In this document: in pieces, positions 1 through 6,172 of the stretch
Layout of the letters: each line of letters starts with the position of its first letter
Position numbering within the stretch: the stretch's first letter is position 1
Source: Clostridia bacterium
Lineage (GTDB): Bacteria > Bacillota_A > Clostridia > Oscillospirales > UBA929
Assembly (NCBI GenBank): GCA_026001245.1
Contig: BNZR01000042.1
Location: 1 to 12,730, forward strand
Direction: 5' to 3'
Length of the DNA: 12,730 nucleotides
Notes under the pieces: model-generated
What the model saw: the letters and a program-made list of their open reading frames with translations, nothing else
What the model was told of the DNA's origin: nothing
Databases searched by the model: none
Translations under genes and position numbers: made by a program

Positions 1-1095
1 GCCTTGTGCTTTAAGGGTTTGTACTCGATTTTGAAAGAGGAAAACATGTGCGCGGACGTGGTGTCGGGCGGGGAGCTTTACACCGCGATTGCGGGCGGGT
101 TTGACCCTGCGAATATCTACTTCCACGGCAACAACAAGACCGCCGACGAGCTTGAATACGCGCTTAAATCCAACGTTCGGCGCATAGTGGTTGACAACGC
201 GGCGGAGCTTGCGCGTGTCGCGGCGATAGCCGAGCGGCTGGGGGTTGTGGCCGAAATCGGCGTGCGTGTCAAGCCGGGTATCGACGCGCACACCCATGAT
301 TTTATCGCCACGGGCAAGATAGACTCCAAGTTCGGCGTGGCCTTAGAGACGGGCGAGGTCTACGAGTTTGCCAAGCTGGCGGCGGAGATGAAATCCGTGA
401 GGTTGGTGGGACTGCACTGCCACATCGGCTCGCAAATCTTCGAGACCGCGCCCTTTAAGCTGGCGGCCAGCGTAATGCTTAAACTCGCGGAGCGATTGAA
501 GCGCGAGTTTAAAATCGTTATCGCGGAGCTTAACTTGGGGGGCGGCTTTGGCATACAGTATCTGCCCGCGCATGACCCCGTGCCGCTGTTTGACATGGCC
601 GCGCTGATAGGCCGCGCCGTGTACGAGGCCGCCAACGATTTAAGACTGCCCCTGCCAAAGCTTGTGGTCGAGCCGGGGCGTTCGGTAGTGGGGCCTGCGG
701 GGCTTACGGTGTATACGGTCGGGTCGGTGAAAAAAATTCCGAACGTTAACACCTATGTTGCGGTGGACGGGGGTATGACGGATAACCCGCGCTGTGCGCT
801 GTACGGCGCGAAGTATCTTCCGATTCTGCCGGAGCGTCCCGACGCGGAAGCCACGCAGAAAGTTATAATCGCGGGGCGTTGCTGTGAAAGCGGCGACGTG
901 GTTACCGCCGCGGATTTGCCGGAGGTCGAGCCGGGCGAGCTGTTGGCGGTACAGGCCACGGGGGCGTACAACTACTCTATGGCCTCGCATTACAACCGCG
1001 TGCCAAACCCGCCGATTGTAATGGTCAAGGACGGGGCGCATAAGCTTGTGGTCAAGCGCGAGGGCTACGAGGATCTTATGAGGAACGACCTGTAA
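1..1095 (+). CDS. lysA: Diaminopimelate decarboxylase, 5' end cut by window edge
   Basis: Decarboxylates meso-diaminopimelate to L-lysine, the last step of lysine synthesis; a cytoplasmic PLP enzyme of the alanine-racemase-fold (group IV) decarboxylases. The frame is open from base 1, and the TTG at position 4 is not a credible start because the protein is already inside the conserved barrel (KGLYSILKEE, then DVVSGGELYTA). The PLP-lysine segment (YALKAN type) lies outside the window. Visible family motifs in order are HCHIGSQ, the glycine-rich phosphate-binding GGGFGIQY, EPGRSVVG, the catalytic CCESGD at 880-897 and ATGAYNYSMASHYN near the C-terminus. CESGD together with the glycine-rich loop favours LysA over ornithine or arginine decarboxylases. 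The TAA stop shares one base with the ATG of the next gene, so the two are probably translationally coupled. Confidence 0.95.
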   Translation, partial: ALCFKGLYSILKEENMCADVVSGGELYTAIAGGFDPANIYFHGNNKTADELEYALKSNVRRIVVDNAAELARVAAIAERLGVVAEIGVRVKPGIDAHTHDFIATGKIDSKFGVALETGEVYEFAKLAAEMKSVRLVGLHCHIGSQIFETAPFKLAASVMLKLAERLKREFKIVIAELNLGGGFGIQYLPAHDPVPLFDMAALIGRAVYEAANDLRLPLPKLVVEPGRSVVGPAGLTVYTVGSVKKIPNVNTYVAVDGGMTDNPRCALYGAKYLPILPERPDAEATQKVIIAGRCCESGDVVTAADLPEVEPGELLAVQATGAYNYSMASHYNRVPNPPIVMVKDGAHKLVVKREGYEDLMRNDL

Positions 1096-1730
1096 TGCCG
1101 GTGGTGACGAAAGAGCAGATTATCGCCTATCTGACGCGGGGTATCGCCGCGCTGTTCGCAATTATGCTGCACGAAATCGCCCACGGCTACGCCGCGCACA
1201 GATTGGGGGACGAGACGGCGCGTGACATGGGGCGGCTGTCGCTAAACCCGATACGCCATGTGGATTGGTTCGGGTTGCTGATGCTTATTTTGGTGGGCTT
1301 CGGCTGGGCTAAGCCTGTGCCTATCGACATGCGGTACTTTCAGAATCCCAAGCGCGACATGTGCTTGGTGGCGTTGGCGGGGCCGGGTATGAACTTCGCG
1401 CTGGCCTTTGTTACGCTTATAATCTACGCGTTGGGGGCGGCGGCGGTACCCGAGTTTGTGGCCGATTTTTTGATAGCGTTCGCGCTGATAAACGTGGGGC
1501 TTGGGGTGTTCAACCTGTTCCCGATTCCGCCGCTGGACGGCTCGAAGGCCATAGGGATACTGATCCCCGACCATATCTACTACAAAATACTGCAATACGA
1601 GCGTTACGGCATGATGGCGCTGATGCTGTTGCTGTTCACGGGCGTGCTGAACGGACCGCTTAGCTTCCTGCGCGGCCAGATTTTGGACGGCATGTGGTGG
1701 GTCGCGCTAAAGGTGACGGGCAATGGATGA
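1095..1730 (+). CDS. Site-2-protease-like M50 family zinc metalloprotease, integral membrane
   Basis: A 211-residue intramembrane metalloprotease of the M50 family (YwhC/YdjL-like, no PDZ domain). The zinc site is HEIAH at residues 26-30 in the first membrane helix; the third ligand is expected in PPLDGSK, with Asp148, in a later helix. AGPGMN at 95-100 is another family hallmark. Hydrophobic segments lie at about 16-28, 60-72, 90-113, 121-143 and 168-185. The natural substrate of these short bacterial M50 proteins is mostly unknown; processing of membrane-bound proteins is inferred from the family. The start is the ATG that overlaps the lysA stop as TAATG. The gene overlaps scpA by 8 nt. M50-scpA-scpB is a common arrangement in Firmicutes, which supports the assignment. 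Confidence 0.9.
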   Translation: MPVVTKEQIIAYLTRGIAALFAIMLHEIAHGYAAHRLGDETARDMGRLSLNPIRHVDWFGLLMLILVGFGWAKPVPIDMRYFQNPKRDMCLVALAGPGMNFALAFVTLIIYALGAAAVPEFVADFLIAFALINVGLGVFNLFPIPPLDGSKAIGILIPDHIYYKILQYERYGMMALMLLLFTGVLNGPLSFLRGQILDGMWWVALKVTGNG

Positions 1731-2454
1731 GCTTACGTTTAACCTGCCCGACTTTGAGGGGCCGCTGGATTTGATACTGCAACTGCTGTCCAAGAACAAG
1801 ATGACTATCTCGGACTTAAAAATCGCGGAGATTGTGGATCAATACCTGGAGTACGTCGAGCGCATGCAGGGCATGGATTTGGACGTGGCCAGCGAGTTTA
1901 CGGTGATGGCGTCGCACTTGGTGTATCTTAAAAGCCGCATGCTGCTAAACGTGGGCAAAGACGACGAGGACGCGGAAATGGCCTTGATGTTAAAAACGCT
2001 GGAGGAACGCCGCAACCGCGAGGAATACGAGAAGATTTTAATCGCGGTGACGTTTTTAGAGCCGCTGTCGCACATAGGCCGCGAGCTGTTCGCCCGCCCG
2101 CAGGAACAGCTTACAAAAGAGAAGCTGTACACCCGCGAACACTCGGCGGAGGAGCTTCGCGCCGCGATGTCGGAGCTAAAAGTACGCGCCCTGCGCCGCG
2201 CCCCGCCGGAACGCGAGGCGTTTCAAGGGATTTTGGGCGCGGAGCCGTACCCCGTGGGGCGCAAGATAGAGTTTTTGCGGAACCGGCTACAGTCCATGGG
2301 GACTATGAGCATGATGGAGCTGTTTCGCGAGCAGAAAAGCCGGTCGGAGCTGGTGGCGGTGTTTTTGGCGGTGCTGGAGCTGTGCCACGACGGGCGGCTG
2401 ACGATTGACGGCACACAGCTTACGGCAAAGGAGGCGGTTAAAATTGGAGCTTGA
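1723..2454 (+). CDS. scpA: Segregation and condensation protein A (kleisin)
   Basis: ScpA is the kleisin subunit that, with ScpB, bridges the heads of the SMC dimer in bacterial condensin and is needed for chromosome compaction and segregation. At 243 residues it has the usual family length. The N-terminus has the diagnostic PDFEGPLDLILQLL followed by the helix that contacts the SMC neck (ISDLKIAEIVDQYLEYV). The charged middle (about 85-160) is the ScpB-binding linker, and the C-terminal winged helix (about 195-236) has VAVFLAVLELCHDGRL, which contacts the SMC cap. The ATG at 1723 is preceded by AAGGTGA six bases upstream, inside the M50 gene. The stop lies 11 nt inside scpB. Confidence 0.95.
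   Translation: MDELTFNLPDFEGPLDLILQLLSKNKMTISDLKIAEIVDQYLEYVERMQGMDLDVASEFTVMASHLVYLKSRMLLNVGKDDEDAEMALMLKTLEERRNREEYEKILIAVTFLEPLSHIGRELFARPQEQLTKEKLYTREHSAEELRAAMSELKVRALRRAPPEREAFQGILGAEPYPVGRKIEFLRNRLQSMGTMSMMELFREQKSRSELVAVFLAVLELCHDGRLTIDGTQLTAKEAVKIGA
2427..2434 (+). promoter_or_regulatory. Shine-Dalgarno site that fixes the scpB start
   Basis: AAAGGAGG lies nine bases before the TTG at 2444. It is inside the end of scpA. This near-perfect site is the reason to choose the TTG over the longer in-frame reading that begins at 2405. Confidence 0.8.
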
Positions 2455-2992
2455 GGAAATAGAAAGGCTGTTGGAGGGCATACTGTTTGCGTCGGGGGAT
2501 CCGATTTCCGTCGGGCGGCTGTGCGCGGTATTGGGGCAGGACGAGGACGTTGTGCGCGGCGCGGCGCGCGGTCTGCGGGACAGATATAATTTCGAGCGGC
2601 GCGGTATGCGCGTGGTGACGCTGGAGAATTCATATCAAATGGTAAGCGCGCCGGAGTGCGAGCTGTACGTGCGCCGAGCCTTGGAGGAGCGCAAGCCGCC
2701 GCCCATGCCCCGCGCAACACTAGAGACGCTGGCGATTATCGCCTACCGCCAGCCCGTAACGCGTGCGGACATCGAGAGGACGCGGGGTATCGACAGCACC
2801 AACACGGTAAATACCTTAAGAGAAAAGGGCTTGATAGAGGAGGCCGGGCGTTTGGACGTGCCGGGGCGGCCGACACTGTTTAAAACGACTAAGCTGTTTT
2901 TGAGATGCTTCGGGTTGAGTTCGCTGGCCGAGCTACCAGTGCTGGAGTCTGCGGACGACGATAAACAAATGACGATCGCAATTGACAATTAG
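2444..2992 (+). CDS. scpB: Segregation and condensation protein B
   Basis: ScpB is the winged-helix partner that dimerises and binds the ScpA linker in the SMC-ScpAB complex. With the TTG start at 2444 the product has 182 residues, typical for the family, and opens with MELEEIERLLEGILFASGDP, the conserved ScpB N-terminus. The second half holds the family signature LETLAIIAYRQPVTR, the (R)GIDS recognition turn, LREKGLIEE, GRPTLFKTT and FLRCFGLSSLAELP. The 13 extra residues from an upstream in-frame start are arginine-rich, come from the antisense-like reading of scpA and do not resemble the family. The gene overlaps scpA by 11 nt and has a strong internal Shine-Dalgarno site. A short acidic tail (ESADDDKQ) follows the conserved domain. 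Confidence 0.95.
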   Translation: MELEEIERLLEGILFASGDPISVGRLCAVLGQDEDVVRGAARGLRDRYNFERRGMRVVTLENSYQMVSAPECELYVRRALEERKPPPMPRATLETLAIIAYRQPVTRADIERTRGIDSTNTVNTLREKGLIEEAGRLDVPGRPTLFKTTKLFLRCFGLSSLAELPVLESADDDKQMTIAIDN

Positions 2993-3003
2993 GGGGTGAG
3001 GGC

Positions 3004-3588
3004 TTGGGGTTTTTGGGTGTTGACGCTTATTTTGGCGAGGAATTGAAGCTTTATTTGGTTGTCGGGTGCTTTAAATTTCGGCTTCGGTTGGACAAGCCTA
3101 AGAAGCCCGAAAAGGCCAAGAAAGCTAAGGCGGTTTCGGCGGTTGCGCCTGCGGACGCTCCCGCGCCTGTGTCGGCTGAAAAGCCGGTTGAAAGGGCTAA
3201 GTCTTCGGTTGATTTTAAGGCTCTTGTGCCGCTGTTGCCTATGGCTGTTCGCAAGCTTGGGCGGATATTGAAGTTTAATGTTATCCGGCTTAAGGTGGTG
3301 GCGGCTAGTGCGGAGGCTGACCGCGCCGCGCTGATGTATGGTCGGACGTGGACGGCTATCGGGGTTGTTACGCCGTTTTTGAAGCGATATTTGCGGATAA
3401 AGCGGTACGATGTAGGCGCGGAGCTGGATTTTGCGAAAACCAAGCCCGCGATTAGCGGGCGGGTTAAGCTTACGGTCAGTGTGTTTTTGGCGATAGGCTT
3501 TGCGATATGGGCGGGGCTTAAGATATTGCCGATATTAAAGAAAGGCGGAAAAAACAATGGAATCCAAACTGAATCAGATGATAAATGA
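3004..3588 (+). CDS. DUF2953 family membrane-associated protein (YtfI-like)
   Basis: A 194-residue protein of unknown function, placed in the DUF2953/YtfI group mostly by its position immediately before gerW (ytfI-ytfJ is the usual pair) and by the pattern AEADRAALMYGRTWTAIG followed by beta-rich segments (RIKRYDVGAELDFA, KPAISGRVKLTV). Residues about 30-70 are a low-complexity Lys/Ala/Pro linker. A single hydrophobic helix at about 157-176 (VSVFLAIGFAIWAGLKILPI) probably anchors the C-terminus. An in-frame TGA at 2983 limits the N-terminus, so the usual N-terminal membrane helix of the family is absent or very short. TTG 3004 follows a GGGGGTGAG ribosome site by a few bases. The end overlaps gerW by 32 nt. 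Its role may be tied to sporulation by context only. Confidence 0.7.
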   Translation: MGFLGVDAYFGEELKLYLVVGCFKFRLRLDKPKKPEKAKKAKAVSAVAPADAPAPVSAEKPVERAKSSVDFKALVPLLPMAVRKLGRILKFNVIRLKVVAASAEADRAALMYGRTWTAIGVVTPFLKRYLRIKRYDVGAELDFAKTKPAISGRVKLTVSVFLAIGFAIWAGLKILPILKKGGKNNGIQTESDDK

Positions 3589-3925
3589 GGCTATGGGGCA
3601 GATTAAAAACATGCTTGACGTGAACACGGTGGTGGGGGAGCCGATTATCGCGCCCGACGGCACGATGATTATCCCCGTGTCCAAAATCGGCTTCGGGGCC
3701 GGCGGCGGAGGCACGGAGTGGAACGGCGACAAAAGCGGCTTCGGCGGCGGCGCGGGGGTCGGCGGGTCGATAACCCCTGTATCGTTCTTGGTTATCACGC
3801 AAAACGGCGTGCGCGTACTGCCCATGCAACCGGGCGAGACCAACACACTGGGCAGAATTATAGACGCTATCCCCGGCATAGTATCCAAGGCCGAGGAGCT
3901 TATCGCCAAGTACGGCAACAAGTAA
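3557..3925 (+). CDS. gerW: GerW family sporulation protein (YtfJ)
   Basis: A 122-residue GerW/YtfJ protein. In Bacillus subtilis the homologue is a forespore protein needed for proper spore germination; the biochemical activity is not known. The sequence shows the family layout: an N-terminal helix (LNQMINEAMGQIKNML), the beta strands VVGEPIIAPDGTMIIPVSKIGFG, a glycine-rich loop at about 48-73, then PVSFLVITQNGVRVLP and a C-terminal helix (IPGIVSKAEELIAKYG). ATG 3557 has AAAGGCGG upstream. The 32-nt overlap with the DUF2953 gene suggests coupled translation. Presence of this gene implies an ancestor that formed spores, which matters for reading the broken sigG gene downstream. Confidence 0.9.
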   Translation: MESKLNQMINEAMGQIKNMLDVNTVVGEPIIAPDGTMIIPVSKIGFGAGGGGTEWNGDKSGFGGGAGVGGSITPVSFLVITQNGVRVLPMQPGETNTLGRIIDAIPGIVSKAEELIAKYGNK

Positions 3926-3952
3926 TATTTTTATCCGGCGCGGGATATAATA
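3922..3952 (+). promoter_or_regulatory. Possible promoter before dacF (sigma-A or sigma-F type)
   Basis: The 57-nt gap after gerW holds a perfect TATAAT at 3946-3951. No good sigma-A -35 lies 17 bases upstream. The overlapping ten-mer at 3943-3952 (GGATATAATA) fits the sigma-F -10 consensus GGNNANAHTR as I recall it, with a weak GTAAT at 3922-3926 in place of GYATA. In B. subtilis dacF is sigma-F controlled, so a forespore promoter is plausible, but the -35 match is poor. Confidence 0.35.
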
Positions 3953-3982
3953 CCCCTATACAAGTTAAGGGGGACAAGTATC

Positions 3983-5086
3983 TTGCGTAAGTTTTGTTGC
4001 TTATTCGCGGCGTTTTTTATCATTAACATCAACGCGCTCGCGCTTACCACATCGGCCGACAGCGCGATATTGGTGGACGCGCATTCCGGGCGCGTGCTGT
4101 ACGAGCAAAACGCCGATGCCAAGCACCTTATAGCCAGCACTACGAAGATTATGACAGGCTTTTTGGCCATGCAGCTAACCGACCCGGAAGAGGTCGTGGT
4201 AATCGAAAAGGCCGACACTATGGTCGAGGGGACGCGTGTATATTTCAAGCAGGGCGACAAGCTTACGGTGCGCGAGCTGTTAATCGGCCTGCTGTTGCAG
4301 TCGGGCAACGATGCGGCGTTGGCCTTGGCGCGTCACTGCGGCGGGACGGACGGCGTGGCGGGCTTTGTGGACGCTATGAACGACATGGCCTCGATTATCG
4401 GCCTGACGGGTTCGCATTTCGCCAACCCACACGGCCTAAACTCCGACGGGAATTACTCCACGGCGCGGGATATGGCTCTGCTTGCGACTACGGCTATGGA
4501 TTTAGAGATGTTCGCGCAGATAGTCGGCACGAAAACAGGCAAGGTCGGGGAGCTGACCGTTAAAAACCACAACAAAATGCTGTGGAATTACGAGGGTGCC
4601 AACGGTATCAAAACGGGCTACACGCAGGCGGCGGGGCGGTGCCTTGTGTCCAGCGCACAGCGCAACGGACAGTTGTTGATAGCGGTGACGCTGCAGGACC
4701 CGTCCGACTGGCAGGACCACGCCAACATGCTGGACTTCGGGTTTAACAACTTTCCGGAGCGCAGGCTGTCCACGGCGGACGCGTTTGTGGCGGAGCTGGT
4801 GGTGGTCTCCGGCGAGAGCGCGGTGGACGTGCGTATGCGCGACACGGTGACGCGGGCGATGAAGGACGAAGAGCTGAAATTTGTAAAGACAGAGATAGAT
4901 CTGCCGCGCTTCACGTGGGCGCCTGTCACGGCAGGCGAAACCTTGGGGTTTGTGCGTTTTATGGTGGGGGACGTGTGCGTGGGGCAGAGCGAGCTGTACG
5001 CCGCCAATTCCGTGGCGGAGCGTGCGCCGATAAAGAAAGGCGGACTATGGAAAGGCTTCAAAAAATTATTGCGGCTGGAGGAATAA
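3983..5086 (+). CDS. dacF: D-alanyl-D-alanine carboxypeptidase (DacF-like, PBP5 family)
   Basis: A secreted serine DD-carboxypeptidase that trims the terminal D-Ala from peptidoglycan stem pentapeptides. The 367-residue protein starts with a basic and hydrophobic signal peptide (about 1-20, MRKFCCLFAAFF..., cleavage near ALA-L or TSA-D). Active-site motifs are complete: STTK with nucleophile Ser52 and Lys55, SGN at 107-109, and KTG at 210-212 in GANGIKTGYT. HFANPHGLN at 145-153 is also typical. A beta-rich PBP5 C-terminal domain occupies about 250-345, and the last residues (LWKGFKKLLRLEE) resemble the amphipathic membrane-binding helix of the family. The start is TTG with TAAGGGGG nine bases upstream. 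The 3' end overlaps rluB by 40 nt. DacF is favoured over vegetative DacA by the sporulation-gene context, so the paralogue name is an inference. Confidence 0.88.
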   Translation: MRKFCCLFAAFFIININALALTTSADSAILVDAHSGRVLYEQNADAKHLIASTTKIMTGFLAMQLTDPEEVVVIEKADTMVEGTRVYFKQGDKLTVRELLIGLLLQSGNDAALALARHCGGTDGVAGFVDAMNDMASIIGLTGSHFANPHGLNSDGNYSTARDMALLATTAMDLEMFAQIVGTKTGKVGELTVKNHNKMLWNYEGANGIKTGYTQAAGRCLVSSAQRNGQLLIAVTLQDPSDWQDHANMLDFGFNNFPERRLSTADAFVAELVVVSGESAVDVRMRDTVTRAMKDEELKFVKTEIDLPRFTWAPVTAGETLGFVRFMVGDVCVGQSELYAANSVAERAPIKKGGLWKGFKKLLRLEE

Positions 5087-5745
5087 TGTCCCGCCGCGCC
5101 GCCGAGGTTGCGATTTCGGCGGGCAGAGTGACGGTTAACGGCCAAGTCGCCCAGTTGGGGCAAAAGGCCGAAACGGGGGACGCTATCACGGTTGATGGCG
5201 TTCCTTTGCTTGGGGTTGGGCAGTTTGTATATGTCATGCTAAACAAGCCGCGTGGGGTGGTAACCACAATGTCGGACGAGCGGGGGCGCAAGACCGTGGC
5301 GGAGATGGTGACGGGTGCGGGCGCGGCGAGATTATTGCCCGTGGGTCGCTTGGACATGGACTCCGAGGGGCTGTTGCTTATGACAAACGACAACGAATTG
5401 ATACATATCCTGACACACCCCTCGAACGAGGTGGAGAAGGAGTATCACGTGTGGACGCACGGCGGCGATCTTGAAAAGCTGAAGCTAGACAACCCAAGCG
5501 CGAAAATATCCGACTTATCCGATAAGCTTTCGGTGGTGATTCACGAGGGGAAGAAGCGGCAGGTGCGCCTGATGTGCGCGGACGCGGGCATGAAAGTACT
5601 GCGACTGCGGCGTGTGCGGGAGGGGGCTATTGTGCTGGGCGACCTAAAAGTCGGAGCATGGCGCAATTTGACCGCGAAAGAAATAAATTATCTGCGCCCA
5701 AGAAGCGTATCAAAGACCGAGCGCGGGGAGATACTGAACGTATAA
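5047..5745 (+). CDS. rluB: Ribosomal large-subunit pseudouridine synthase, RluB/RsuA family
   Basis: Converts a uridine in rRNA to pseudouridine; RluB acts on 23S rRNA (U2605 in E. coli numbering). The 232-residue product has an N-terminal S4 RNA-binding domain (residues 1 to about 50, MERLQKIIAAGGIMSRRAAE) and the catalytic domain with GRLDMDSEGLLL, Asp103 being the expected catalytic residue. NKPRGVVTT and the C-terminal IHEGKKRQVRLMC are further family signatures. The segment between KEYHVWTHGG and the IHEGKKRQ motif is shorter than in typical RluB. ATG 5047 is chosen because it keeps the full S4 start and has AAAGGCGG just upstream. A second in-frame ATG at 5086 (Met14) with GGAGG four bases upstream abuts the dacF stop as TAATG but would remove the first S4 helix. 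RluB is preferred to RluE or RsuA by family habit in Firmicutes. Confidence 0.88.
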   Translation: MERLQKIIAAGGIMSRRAAEVAISAGRVTVNGQVAQLGQKAETGDAITVDGVPLLGVGQFVYVMLNKPRGVVTTMSDERGRKTVAEMVTGAGAARLLPVGRLDMDSEGLLLMTNDNELIHILTHPSNEVEKEYHVWTHGGDLEKLKLDNPSAKISDLSDKLSVVIHEGKKRQVRLMCADAGMKVLRLRRVREGAIVLGDLKVGAWRNLTAKEINYLRPRSVSKTERGEILNV

Positions 5746-5769
5746 ACATTAAAAGATTGAGGTGTGTGA

Positions 5770-6072
5770 ATGATAACCAAAGTAGAGATATGCGGGGTCA
5801 ACACCTCTAAGCTGCCGGTACTGCCGGGCGCGGAAACCATGGCGCTACTGCATAAAATCAAGGCGGGCGAGGACGTGGAGCGCTCCCGCGAGACGCTGAT
5901 CGCGGGCAATTTGCGCTTAGTATTGAGCGTAATACATCGCTTTTCAAATCGCGGCGAGGCGATAGACGACTTGTTTCAGGTGGGTTGCGTGGGGCTGATA
6001 AAGTCCATAGACAACTTCGACGTGTCGCAAAACGTCAGGTTCTCCACGTACGCCGTGCCGATGAGGGTGTGA
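5770..6072 (+). pseudogene. sigG: RNA polymerase sigma-G factor, truncated after region 2.2/2.3
   Basis: The first 97 codons match sigma-G, the late forespore sigma factor: the diagnostic N-terminus KVEICGVNTSKLPVLPG, then LRLVLSVIHRFSNRGE, DDLFQVGCVGLIKSIDNFD and VRFSTYAVPM. In intact sigma-G (about 255-260 residues) this is followed by IIGEIRRYLRDNN and regions 3 and 4. Here the frame reads two more codons (RV) and stops at TGA 6070-6072. The missing part includes the rest of the -10 recognition helix and the whole -35 binding region, so the product could at most contact core polymerase. The remainder is not present in any frame before the pyk promoter, which begins 25 bases later, so this is a deletion and not a simple frameshift. 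The start has GAGGTGTG upstream and follows rluB by 24 nt. A functional short protein is possible but less likely. Confidence 0.85.
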
Positions 6073-6096
6073 AGGGGAGATAGGTTAACGCACCGC

Positions 6097-6125
6097 TTGA
6101 CAAAAATCCTTTCGCGTGGTACAAT
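6097..6125 (+). promoter_or_regulatory. Sigma-A type promoter of pyk
   Basis: TTGACA at 6097-6102 and TACAAT at 6120-6125 are separated by exactly 17 bases, a near-consensus vegetative promoter. Transcription would begin near 6132, leaving a leader of about 40 nt with AGGAAAGG at 6153-6160 before the pyk ATG. Confidence 0.85.
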
Positions 6126-6172
6126 TAAGTTAATAAAACGCCAACAACCCACAGGAAAGGATTTGTTACACC

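Noticed and set aside
2223..2720. Open frame of 165 codons antisense to the scpA-scpB junction
   Set aside because: Arg/Pro/Ala-rich composition typical of a shadow of GC-rich genes; scpA and scpB are certain.
4532..4540. First KTG triplet in the carboxypeptidase (residues 184-186)
   Set aside because: The active-site KTG is the later one at 210-212, in the GIKTGYT setting.
4915..5046. Upstream extension of rluB inside dacF
   Set aside because: The added residues have no S4-domain similarity and come from a frame of dacF; ATG 5047 with the MERLQKII start is the family-like N-terminus.
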